Below, piece by piece: positions 8,515-16,335 of a stretch of DNA of 64,000 nt. The notes beneath the pieces were generated by a model that saw only the letters and a program-made list of their open reading frames with translations, was not told the DNA's origin and made no database searches. The DNA is taken from NCBI GenBank assembly GCA_963784995.1, contig CAWATZ010000016.1:248001-312000 (forward strand). The letters run 5' to 3'. The stretch comes from CAWATZ01 sp963784995. GTDB lineage: Bacteria; Planctomycetota; Planctomycetia; Gemmatales; Gemmataceae. Position numbers and translations under genes: made by a program. Numbering within the stretch: position 1 is the stretch's first letter; the number at the start of each line of letters is the position of its first letter.

Positions 8515-9926
8515 ACCTGCACTCTCCCACTTCTTCCAACGAGCCGCCGGGTTTATCCCGGCGGGAAGACCGCTGGGATAAACCCGGCGGCTCGTCTGGG
8601 CTTCCCCTCTCGCCTCGCCCACGGTTCTCCCTGGCCCGCGTGGGCCGGCTGATCCGCAAGGAACTGAGCGAGAGCCTGCGCGATCGCCGCACCTTGCTCA
8701 CCCTGGTCCTGATGCCGCTCTTGCTGTATCCTCTGCTGGGCCTGGTGTTCTTTGTCTATTTCCGGGGCCCGATGGCATCGGCCTCCAAGACCGTTTACCG
8801 GGTTGGGTTCCGCAACAAGGACGAGTTCAAACTGCTGGCCGACGACTTGCAAATGGGCGAGTACGTCCTCCGGAACCACCAGGGTTTCGTCACTCCTCCG
8901 GCTCGTCCGACAGACCGGGAAGGCAAACTGGAACCGCACGAGGAGTTCCTTCCCAGTCTGGACCCCTATGAATCCGCGAACCTCGAAAACGACGTGCGGA
9001 CCGGCAAGGTGGACGTGGCCTTGAGCTTGCGGAACCAGGGTGCCCGGAGCAGCGACTGGGACATCTATTACCGGGAGGATTCCTCAACCGGGCGTGCGGC
9101 CGCGCGCCACCTCCAGCGCGTGGTATCGGCCGGGGCGGTGATCTCCCTGGGCCAGCAACTCAACAGCATTCCGGGGGTCAGGCAACGTTTCCCTCCCGTC
9201 CGGCTGTACGTGCAGGCCCTGACCAACCCGCAAGGCGAGCGCCACTCCCTGCTCGGGGCGTTTGTGCCCCTGATCCTGGTGCTGATGACCATCACCGGGG
9301 CCGTCTACCCGGCCATCGACCTGACAGCCGGGGAACGGGAACGCGGCACCCTGGAAATCCTGATGGCCGCCCCGGTCCCCCGGGTCAGCATCCTGCTGGC
9401 CAAGTACGTCGCCGTGCTGACCGTGGCCCTGCTGACCGCCCTGGTCAACCTGGGCATGATGACGGCCACCTTCCTGGTGCTGGGCGTCGGGCCCGGGTTG
9501 TTCAGCTCCTTTCCCCGGCTGCTGCTGGTGATGGTCGAGGTGCTGGGTCTGCTGCTGCTGCTGTCCGCCTTCTTCTCGGCGGTGCTGCTGACGCTGACCA
9601 GCCTGGCGCGCAGCTTCAAGGAAGCGCAGGCGTACCTGATTCCCGTGATGCTGGTGGCCCTGGCGCCGGCCCTGCTCAGCCTGCTACCCGACCTCAAGCT
9701 GGAAGGGGCCTACCTGGCGGTACCGCTCCTGAACATCGTGCTGCTGGCCCGCGACCTGCTCGACGGTCTGGCCAAACCGCTGCCGGCCCTTCTGGTGGTG
9801 CTGATCTCCGTGCTGTACGCGGTGCTGGCGCTGCTCCTGGCCGCACGCATTTTTGGCCGGGCAGCGGTCCCTGGAAGCGAAGAAGGCTTCCTGCACCGGT
9901 TGTTCTGGCGGCTGGAGAGCCGATAA
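8511..9926 (+). CDS. ABC transporter permease, NatB-like
   Basis: A 471-residue membrane protein. The first helix is at about 63-84, followed by a large extracytoplasmic domain (about 85-255) and a C-terminal bundle of five or more helices. ERERGTLEILMAAPVPR is the conserved cytoplasmic motif of NatB/ABC-2 permeases. The GTG at 8511 overlaps the ATPase stop codon (GTGA) and has GGAGAG upstream, so it is the preferred start. Codons 10-28 are encoded by an in-frame palindromic element (8540-8594), giving this protein an unusual Pro/Gly/Arg-rich N-terminal extension before the conserved FSLARVGRLIRKEL. Confidence 0.87.
   Translation: MNLHSPTSSNEPPGLSRREDRWDKPGGSSGLPLSPRPRFSLARVGRLIRKELSESLRDRRTLLTLVLMPLLLYPLLGLVFFVYFRGPMASASKTVYRVGFRNKDEFKLLADDLQMGEYVLRNHQGFVTPPARPTDREGKLEPHEEFLPSLDPYESANLENDVRTGKVDVALSLRNQGARSSDWDIYYREDSSTGRAAARHLQRVVSAGAVISLGQQLNSIPGVRQRFPPVRLYVQALTNPQGERHSLLGAFVPLILVLMTITGAVYPAIDLTAGERERGTLEILMAAPVPRVSILLAKYVAVLTVALLTALVNLGMMTATFLVLGVGPGLFSSFPRLLLVMVEVLGLLLLLSAFFSAVLLTLTSLARSFKEAQAYLIPVMLVALAPALLSLLPDLKLEGAYLAVPLLNIVLLARDLLDGLAKPLPALLVVLISVLYAVLALLLAARIFGRAAVPGSEEGFLHRLFWRLESR
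8540..8594. repeat. In-frame palindrome at the permease N-terminus
   Basis: Perfect 20-base arms (8540-8559 and 8575-8594) around a 15-base loop. The element is read as EPPGLSRREDRWDKPGGS within the permease and keeps the frame. No second copy was seen in this window. Confidence 0.9.
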
Positions 9927-9930
9927 CAAG

Positions 9931-10022
9931 AATTAAACCACGGATGACACGGATAACACGGATAAGAACAAAACCAATTCTTTCTCTTATCCGTGTTATC
10001 CGTGTCATCCGTGGTTTAATTC
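9931..10022. repeat. Long palindrome after the ABC permease (family E)
   Basis: Arms of about 37 bases built from tandem ACACGGATAA-type words (positions about 9931-9967 and 9986-10022) flank a short AT-rich loop. It begins four bases after the permease stop codon. A related, imperfect element lies at 18761-18888. Repeats with this ACGGATAACACGG wording are known from many unrelated environmental genomes and have no established function. Confidence 0.88.
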
Positions 10023-10096
10023 TCTTCCATTGACCGCGAGCCTTCTGTCTGCTGGCGCTGTCCAGGAAGTATCTCCCGCCCCGGCAGGCGGTTCTC

Positions 10097-10102
10097 TATA
10101 AT
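10097..10102 (+). promoter_or_regulatory. Candidate -10 element for aspS
   Basis: A perfect TATAAT stands out in GC-rich sequence 61 bp upstream of the aspS start. No good -35 box is present at the expected distance, so this is only a candidate. Confidence 0.35.
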
Positions 10103-10162
10103 CCCTGCTGTCGTCTCCGGGGCGAATGACGAATTACGGATTACGAAGAAGGACAAAGGGTC

Positions 10163-12063
10163 ATGGCGAGCTGGCAACGAACGCATACCTGCGGTGAGCT
10201 GCGCGAAAGTCACATCGGACAAACGGTCACCCTGAACGGCTGGGTGAATACCGTCCGTGTCTTCCCCGACCAGGTGTTCGTTGATCTGCGCGACCGCTAC
10301 GGCGTGACCCAGGTGGTCTTTGAAGCCGAGACCGCCGAGCTTTTTGCCAGCGCCCAGAAGGTGAAATCGGAATGGGTCCTCTCTGTCCAGGGCGCTAGTG
10401 GCCGCCCGTCTGCCCGGCAACGCCAATCCCAAGCTGGCCACCGGAGCCGTGGAGGTCAAGGCCCAGGCGTTCCAGATCCTCAATCGCTGCCCGACGCCAC
10501 CCTTCGAGGTGGCCGAATATCCCGAAATGCCGCTGGCCAATGAGGACAAGCGCCTGGAGTATCGCTATCTCGACCTGCGCCGGCCAAGCATCCAGCGCGT
10601 CCTGATGCAGCGACACCGGCTGAACAAGGTCATCCGCGACTATCTCGACGCCCAGGGCTTCCTGGAGCTGGAAACGCCTCTGCTCGGCCGCAGCACCCCG
10701 GAAGGGGCCCGCGACTATCTCGTCCCCAGCCGGGTGACGACCGGCAACTGGTACGCGCTGCCGCAGTCGCCACAGCTGTACAAGCAACTGCTGATGGTGG
10801 CCGGCTACGACAAGTATTTCCAGATCGCCCGCTGTCTGCGCGACGAGGACCTGCGCGCCGACCGCCAGCCGGAGTTCACCCAGCTCGACCTGGAGATGTC
10901 GTTCGTCGAGATGGACGACGTCTTCCGCGTGATCGAGGGGCTGATGGCGGAGATGTTCCGCAAGCTGGTCGGGGTCGAGATCCCATTGCCGCTGCCACGC
11001 CTTTGTTACGCCGACGCGATGCGCCGCTATGGCAGCGACAAGCCCGACCTGCGCTATGGGATGGAGATTGTCGATCTGACCGACATGGCGCCGACGAGCG
11101 GCTTCCGCGTCTTCCAGGACGCGCCGGTGGTGTGGGGTCTCAACGCCAGGGGAGGCGCAAGCAAGTTCTCCAATACCGAGCTGAACAAGGGCTCGCTGCT
11201 CGAGTTCGTCAAGCAGTACGGAGCGTGTGGGCTTGCCTGGATGAAGGTCGAGGGCGGCAAGTTTACCGGCAGCATTGAGAAGACTTTCACCGAGCAGGCC
11301 AAGGCGGAGCTGCGACAACGCTTCGCCGTGCAGGACGGCGACCTGCTGCTGATGATCGCCGACACGGAGGACGTGGTCTGCCAGACGCTGGGAGCGCTGC
11401 GGACCCACCTGGCGGCCCAGCTGGGGTTGTACACCAACTGGTGGGAACGGCTGGCGAAGTACGAAGCCGAGATGAACAAATACCAGAAGGAGGTGATGCG
11501 ACGCAAGGACGCCCAGGAGCGCGAAAGCCTCAAGAAGCCGGAGCCGTTCCGCCTCACCGCGGACGACTTCAAGCTGTTCTGGGTGGTCGATTTCCCGTCG
11601 TTCCTCTGGGACGCCGAGGAGAAGCGCTGGGTGGCCAACCACCACCCGTTCACGGCCCCCCGCGACGAGGACTTGCCGCTGCTGGAAACCGACCCGGGCA
11701 AGGTGATCGCCAAGGCGTATGACCTGGTCCTCAACGGCTACGAGGTCGGCGGCGGCAGCATCCGTATCCACAGCCCGGAAGTGCAGCAGCGACTCTTTGC
11801 GGTGCTGGGGATGACGCCGGAGCAGGCCAAGCAGCGGTTCGGCTTCCTGCTGGACGCGCTCTCGTATCGGAGCGCCGCCGCACGGCGGCATCGCCCTGGG
11901 GCTGGATCGGCTGACGATGATCCTGGCCGGAACGACCAACATCCGCGACGTGATCGCCTTCCCCAAGAACCAGCGGGCCCGCGACCTGATGACCGGAGCG
12001 CCGGCGGAGGTCGATGAGAAGCAACTGCGGGAGCTGGGAATCCGGGTGGTGAAGCAGCAGTAG
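10163..12063 (+). CDS. aspS: Aspartyl-tRNA synthetase, two frameshifts
   Basis: Class II tRNA synthetase that charges tRNA-Asp (possibly also tRNA-Asn). The N-terminal anticodon-binding OB fold is seen in LNGWVNTVRVFPDQVFVDLRD. Motif 2 is in FQIARCLRDEDLRADRQPEFTQLD, and motif 3 (GGIALGLDRL) lies near the end. The bacterial GAD insertion occupies the middle, and VNHHPFTAP is in place as VANHHPFTAP. Two extra bases interrupt the frame: one near 10396, after WVLSVQGA, and one near 11868, after LLDALSY. Removing each restores an intact ~632-residue protein ending at TAG 12061-12063. As aspS is normally essential, these are most likely assembly errors. AAAGG sits just before the ATG at 10163. Confidence 0.88.
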
Positions 12064-12075
12064 GCTCGTTTCCCC

Positions 12076-12106
12076 GCGTCGCTGGCTGCTCCGCAGCCAG
12101 CGACGC
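12076..12106. terminator. Strong stem-loop after aspS
   Basis: A perfect 14-bp stem (12076-12089 with 12093-12106) and TCC loop start 13 bases after the aspS stop codon. The stem lies between the convergent aspS and Rpn-tail genes. It lacks a T-tract, so termination is inferred from position and stability only. Confidence 0.5.
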
Positions 12107-12145
12107 AGCGAGAGCTACCGCGCCATCGCCCCTGCTCCAGTCCCC

Positions 12146-12379
12146 CTACAAACCGGTCTCGTGGCGGAACTGTGCCAGCGTTTCCGCGGTGACAAGCACG
12201 ACGGCCCAGCGGTCCAGCACCTCCGGTTGTTGGGTCTGGCGAATGGCCTCGGTCAACTCGGCTGGTACTTCCCCGTAGCGTGCATTCAGCATAAACAGGA
12301 GTGCTTCGACTTTACCCATGAGGTATCCTCTGCGATATCCCTCTTCTTGCCACTTCTTGACGATTTGCGATTCCACCAC
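12146..12379 (-). CDS. Orphan Rpn-type C-terminal tail, 77 residues
   Basis: This ORF repeats the C-terminal ~75 residues of the upstream Rpn-like gene: both begin WNVVESQ and share KARYGEVP/NARYGEVP and LEQFRRDSGL/LAQFRHETGL ends. The nuclease part is absent. The GTG start at 12379 is preceded by AGAGGG with a suitable gap, so it may be translated by itself. It lies directly after the full-length gene on the same strand. It could be a decaying partial duplication, or a functional small protein. In E. coli, Rpn nucleases are known to make a short C-terminal product from an internal start that inhibits the long form; a separate inhibitor role here is an inference. Confidence 0.6.
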   Translation of the reverse strand: MVESQIVKKWQEEGYRRGYLMGKVEALLFMLNARYGEVPAELTEAIRQTQQPEVLDRWAVVLVTAETLAQFRHETGL

Positions 12380-12426
12380 GTTCCAGCCCTCTACACTTTC
12401 CGCCTCAGAGCCCCACTGTTACGCCG

Positions 12427-12648
12427 CTACAGGCCGCTGTCACGACGGAATTGCTCGAGCGTGGCCGCTGTGGCAAAGGCCAGAAGCCAGCGATCCAGAT
12501 CCTCGGTCTGTTTTGCCTGCTGAATGCGGTCGGCCACCTCGCGGGGCACTTCCCCGTAGCGAGCCTTCAAGAGCCGAAGGAGCGTTTGGGCTTTGTCCCG
12601 GCGTACAGCCTGATCTTGCCACTCCTTGACGACTTGCGATTCCACCAC
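12427..12648 (-). CDS. Predicted in-frame internal product of the Rpn-like gene
   Basis: Within the Rpn-like gene, GGAGGG followed by 7 bases and GTG (12648) would start a 73-residue C-terminal product with no nuclease residues. The same GTG GTG GAA context recurs in the orphan tail at 12379. This mirrors the internal translation of the short antitoxin form reported for E. coli Rpn proteins. There is no direct proof that it is used here. Confidence 0.35.
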   Translation of the reverse strand: MVESQVVKEWQDQAVRRDKAQTLLRLLKARYGEVPREVADRIQQAKQTEDLDRWLLAFATAATLEQFRRDSGL

Positions 12649-13326
12649 GTTCCAGCCCTCCAGAGCCTCTTGCCACGCCGGGCGGCAACCTGCCGCCTCG
12701 GCAAACACCAGCACCAGTCCCAGATCGGCACGCCGGGACGGGTCCGTCTCGTCACTGGCCAACTCCAGCCAGCGCTGAATCATAACCTCTTTGCTTCCAT
12801 TTTTCATCAGCGGAAGCCAGGCCAGCACCACCCGGGGAATGGTCCCCGCCGCCACGCCCGCCAGCACCTGGCTCGCCTGCATGGTCGAGAGGTTCCGTTC
12901 GGCCGGCTTCAGGGTGGTGTTCAGCTTCCCCCGGGGCCATTTCATCGTGCGGCCGCTGTTGCCCTTGCCGGTCAGGTTCACCACCACGCCTGCGACAGAG
13001 AAGCGGTCGCCGGGAAGGTCGCTGGGCCGCAGTTCCAACCAGACCTGGCCGAGATAGACCATGAGTCGGCCAAACATCTCGGCGTCGGGGGTCAACTGAA
13101 ACTCGACTGGGATGGCCCAGGGCAGACCATTGCGAGCCGGGTCAGTCAGCCAGGCCACCGTGTCGCAGGTCCGATCCGGCTGCCCTGGCCAGGGCAGCCG
13201 GCGCGTGTCCAGCCACTGGACGAAGGTTAACTGTGTTTCCCGCATCTTCAGCAGCCAGGCCAGCAAGGCCAGCGGATTGCGGCGGAGCAGATAACGCGAT
13301 GCACGGTCGTAAGGGTCGGTTGGCAT
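12427..13326 (-). CDS. Rpn/YhgA-like PD-(D/E)XK family protein
   Basis: A 299-residue protein. The nuclease-like core has D55 (CDTVAWL) and E75-x-Q77 (IPVEFQL), the D...ExQ arrangement of Rpn/YhgA-type PD-(D/E)XK proteins, followed by MFGRLMVYLGQVWLELRP. A helical C-terminal region (about 225-299) carries KARYGEVPREV. The start at 13326 (MPTDPYDRAS) has GGAG 7 bases upstream; an upstream reading to 13401 has no such site. An internal GTG at 12648 has an excellent GGAGGG site (see separate entry). The gene is in the opposite orientation to aspS and argH. Family members are DNA nucleases linked to recombination and phage defence; activity here is inferred. Confidence 0.72.
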   Translation of the reverse strand: MPTDPYDRASRYLLRRNPLALLAWLLKMRETQLTFVQWLDTRRLPWPGQPDRTCDTVAWLTDPARNGLPWAIPVEFQLTPDAEMFGRLMVYLGQVWLELRPSDLPGDRFSVAGVVVNLTGKGNSGRTMKWPRGKLNTTLKPAERNLSTMQASQVLAGVAAGTIPRVVLAWLPLMKNGSKEVMIQRWLELASDETDPSRRADLGLVLVFAEAAGCRPAWQEALEGWNVVESQVVKEWQDQAVRRDKAQTLLRLLKARYGEVPREVADRIQQAKQTEDLDRWLLAFATAATLEQFRRDSGL

Positions 13327-13495
13327 GGCGACTCCAGGAAATACAGAAGGGGCCGGGGTCCACGCCACCACGATTGGAAGTCCGCGGACCAGACGGTGCA
13401 AGGGAAATCCGGCAGAGCTTGACAGGCGTCTTGTGGCGGATTCAATGGAGCAGCATCGGGAAGTTCCCTCCGTTCCAAGAAAGGGAGACGGTTTC

Positions 13496-14923
13496 GTGAG
13501 TCAGAAAACCTGGGGTGGTCGCTTCGATGGCCGGACCGACGCCCGCGTCGAGTCCTTCACCGAGTCGATCAGCTTCGACCGCCGGCTCTATCGCCATGAC
13601 ATCGTCGCCAGCCAGGCCCACGCCCGCATGCTGGCCGAGGTCGGTTTGCTCACGGCGGACGAGGCCGGCCAGATCGTCGCCGCCCTCGACGCCATCGGCC
13701 AGGAGATCGACAGCGGCACGTTCACCTTCTCGATCGAACTGGAGGACATCCACACCCACATCGAGCGTGCCCTGATCCAGCGTCTGGGCGACGTCGGCCG
13801 GAAGCTCCACACCGGTCGCAGCCGTAATGACCAGGTCGTCACCGACGTCAAGCTCTGGGTCCGTGACGCCCTCGACGCCCTTGATGGCCGCTTGCACGCC
13901 TTGCAGGCCGCCCTGGTCGATGCGGCGGAGCGGCATCCCGGCCTGATCCTGCCCGGCTACACGCACCTGCAGCGGGCCCAGCCGGTGCTGGCAGCCCACT
14001 ACTTCCTGGCCTACGTCGAGAAGTACCAGCGCGACCGCGACCGGCTCCAGGACTGCCGCAAGCGCGTCAACGTGCTGCCGCTGGGGGCGGCGGCCCTGGC
14101 AGGAACGTCGCTGCCGATCGACCGGGAGAGCGTCCGGCAGAAGCTGGGCTTTGCCTCGATGGCGGCCAACAGCCTGGACGTGTCCAGCGACCGCGATTTC
14201 CTGCTGGAGTTCGTCTTCGACCTGTCGGTGATCGCCCTGCACCTGGCCGGCTGGGCCGAGGAGTGGGTCATCTGGTCCACCACCGAGTTCGGCTTCCTCG
14301 ATCTGCCCGACGCCTTCTGCACCGGCTCCAGCATCATGCCGCACAAGAAGAATCCGGACGTTCTGGAATTGATTCGGGGGAAGTCGGCGCGGGTAGTAGC
14401 GGACTTGCAGCAGCTGCTGGTCCTTGTGAAAGGGCTGCCTCTCGCTTACAATCGAGATTTACAGGAGGACAAGCCCGCACTGTTCGACGCCCACGACACC
14501 GTGGCCTCTTCGCTGGAGCTGGCCGCCGCCCTCATCCGGCAGACCCGGCTGCGTGGCCCCGTGATCGCGGCCCGGCTGGAAGCGGGGTTTCTGGATGCGA
14601 CGACGCTGATGGAACAGCTGATCTTGCGGGGCGTGCCGATGCGGGCGGCTCACGAGGCCGTTGGGCGACTTGTCCGACTGTGTGAAGAGAAGCAGTGCCG
14701 GCTGGCTGATTTGTCAGCCGAGGATTATGAAAAGATTCACCCGGGGCTCTCCTCGGAGGTATACAAAGTGTTGGGGGTTGAGAACACCTTGCGGGCTTTC
14801 CGCAGCGTCGGCTCGACCGCACCGGAGGAAGTGGCCCGTCAGCTCGAGGAATGGAAACGGCGGCTGGAGGCGAGCGGCGCGGCGTCAGCCCGCCGGTATT
14901 CAGAGCCAGGACCGGCGGGATGA
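13496..14923 (+). CDS. argH: Argininosuccinate lyase
   Basis: A 475-residue fumarase/aspartase superfamily enzyme that splits argininosuccinate into arginine and fumarate, the last step of arginine synthesis. Key features are HTGRSRND at 106-112, GYTHLQ at 154-159 and the signature loop GSSIMPHKKN at 277-286. The GTG at 13496 (VSQKTWGGRF) matches the conserved start and has GGGAG upstream. The last ~20 residues (EASGAASARRYSEPGPAG) come from a palindromic element that also supplies the TGA stop codon, so the natural C-terminus was altered. lysA follows 43 bp downstream, likely in one transcript. Confidence 0.95.
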   Translation: MSQKTWGGRFDGRTDARVESFTESISFDRRLYRHDIVASQAHARMLAEVGLLTADEAGQIVAALDAIGQEIDSGTFTFSIELEDIHTHIERALIQRLGDVGRKLHTGRSRNDQVVTDVKLWVRDALDALDGRLHALQAALVDAAERHPGLILPGYTHLQRAQPVLAAHYFLAYVEKYQRDRDRLQDCRKRVNVLPLGAAALAGTSLPIDRESVRQKLGFASMAANSLDVSSDRDFLLEFVFDLSVIALHLAGWAEEWVIWSTTEFGFLDLPDAFCTGSSIMPHKKNPDVLELIRGKSARVVADLQQLLVLVKGLPLAYNRDLQEDKPALFDAHDTVASSLELAAALIRQTRLRGPVIAARLEAGFLDATTLMEQLILRGVPMRAAHEAVGRLVRLCEEKQCRLADLSAEDYEKIHPGLSSEVYKVLGVENTLRAFRSVGSTAPEEVARQLEEWKRRLEASGAASARRYSEPGPAG

Positions 14924-14939
14924 CGCCGCGCCGCTCGCC
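14869..14939. repeat. Palindrome over the argH stop codon (family B)
   Basis: Arms of 29 bases (14869-14897 and 14911-14939) with one mismatch. The argH reading frame runs through the left arm and loop and stops at TGA inside the right arm (14921-14923). The core GAGCGGCGCGGCGTCAGCCCGCCGG is shared with the element at 39827-39929. Confidence 0.9.
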
Positions 14940-14966
14940 TGGAGGAGTGTATTCAAAGGTAGGTTC

Positions 14967-16250
14967 ATGGATCATTTTGCCTATCGCGATCGGGCCCTCC
15001 ACTGTGAGCAGGTGCCAATGCGGCTGCTGGCCGAGACGTACGGCACGCCGCTGTACGTCTACAGCAAGGCCACGCTGCTGCACCATCTGCGGCAGATCCA
15101 GACGGCCTTCGCGGCCGTGCAGCCGTTGATCTGCTACAGCATCAAGACCAACGGCAACTTGCACGTATGCCGGCTGATGGCCGAGAACGGCTCCGGCTTT
15201 GACGTGACCAGCGGCGGCGAGCTGTTCCGGGCACTGGCCGCGGGGGGAAAGGGCGAACGCATCGTTTTTGCCGGCGTCGGCAAGACCGACAAGGAGTTCC
15301 TCTACGCCCTGGAGAAGGACGTTTTCCTCTTCAACGTCGAGAGCGAGGCGGAACTGCATGCCCTGGCTGCCGTGGCCCATTCGGTCGGCAAGTCGGCTGC
15401 GGTGGCCCTGCGTGTCAACCCCGATCTGCCACCCAAGACGCACGTCAAGACCGACACCAGCGTCAAGGGCGTCAAGTTCGGCCTGGACATCGACACCGTT
15501 CTCGACGTGGCCCGCGGCGTGGTCGGCAATCCCGGCGTGCGGATCGTGGGTCTGCACATGCACCTGGGCTCGCCGATCCTGAGTACCCAGCCCTACCGGG
15601 ACGGCATCGCCAAGGGAGCCATGCTGGTCGAGAAGCTGCGGGCGCAGGGCCATCCGGTCAGCATCCTGAACATGGGCGGCGGCTTCGGCATTCACTACCG
15701 CAAGCAGGAGGCGCAGCCGGCCTCCGCCTTTGCGGAGGTCATTGTGCCTCCGGTGCAGAAGCTCGGCTGCCGGCTGGTGCTGGAGCCGGGCCGGTTCATC
15801 GTCGGCAATGCGGGGGTCCTGCTCAGCCGGGTGATCTACACCAAGGAGTCGGGCGGCAAGCACTTCATCATCCAGGACGCCGCCATGAACGACCTGATCC
15901 GGCCGACCCTGTACGAATCGTTCCACCGCATCTGGCCGGTGGAGCCGGCTGGCGGCTTGCCGGCCCCGCCGGAGGATTACGAGGCCGACATCCCGAACAC
16001 CCTGCCGCAGGACGTGGTTGGCCCGGTGTGCGAGTCGGGCGATTTCCTGGCCAAGGGGCGCCGGCTGCCGGCCATGCAGCGCGGCGACCTGCTGGCCACC
16101 TTCAGCGCCGGCGCCTACGGCATGGCCATGAGTTCCAACTACAACGCCCGGCCCCGGGCGGCCGAGGTCCTGGTCGATGGCGACAGCCATCGCCTGATCC
16201 GCCGCCGCGAGACTTACGAGGACCTTGTTCGTGCGGAAATGGAAGTCTGA
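14967..16250 (+). CDS. lysA: Diaminopimelate decarboxylase
   Basis: A 427-residue fold-III PLP enzyme that decarboxylates meso-diaminopimelate to lysine. The PLP lysine is K60 in CYSIKTN. HMHLGSPI follows at about 198-205, the glycine-rich phosphate loop is GGGFGIHY at 237-244, and CESGDFLAKGR at 355-365 supplies substrate-binding residues from the partner subunit. The start at 14967 has AAAGGTAGG upstream. It follows argH closely, an uncommon pairing that puts the last steps of arginine and lysine synthesis together. The stop codon is followed at once by a palindrome. Confidence 0.94.
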   Translation: MDHFAYRDRALHCEQVPMRLLAETYGTPLYVYSKATLLHHLRQIQTAFAAVQPLICYSIKTNGNLHVCRLMAENGSGFDVTSGGELFRALAAGGKGERIVFAGVGKTDKEFLYALEKDVFLFNVESEAELHALAAVAHSVGKSAAVALRVNPDLPPKTHVKTDTSVKGVKFGLDIDTVLDVARGVVGNPGVRIVGLHMHLGSPILSTQPYRDGIAKGAMLVEKLRAQGHPVSILNMGGGFGIHYRKQEAQPASAFAEVIVPPVQKLGCRLVLEPGRFIVGNAGVLLSRVIYTKESGGKHFIIQDAAMNDLIRPTLYESFHRIWPVEPAGGLPAPPEDYEADIPNTLPQDVVGPVCESGDFLAKGRRLPAMQRGDLLATFSAGAYGMAMSSNYNARPRAAEVLVDGDSHRLIRRRETYEDLVRAEMEV

Positions 16251-16251
16251 G

Positions 16252-16322
16252 GTAGGGTGGGCCGAGCGCAGCGAGGCCCACCAGGGTAGGCGGTGGGCCG
16301 CGCTGCGCTCGGCCCACCCTAC
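16252..16322. repeat. Palindrome between lysA and the HEAT gene
   Basis: Perfect 21-base outer arms (16252-16272 and 16302-16322) plus an inner GGCCCACC/GGTGGGCC pair. It starts two bases after the lysA stop codon. The GTAGGGTGGGCCGAGCGCAGC wording resembles repeats found widely in environmental genomes. No T-tract follows. Confidence 0.9.
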
Positions 16323-16335
16323 GACTGGAGCACCC

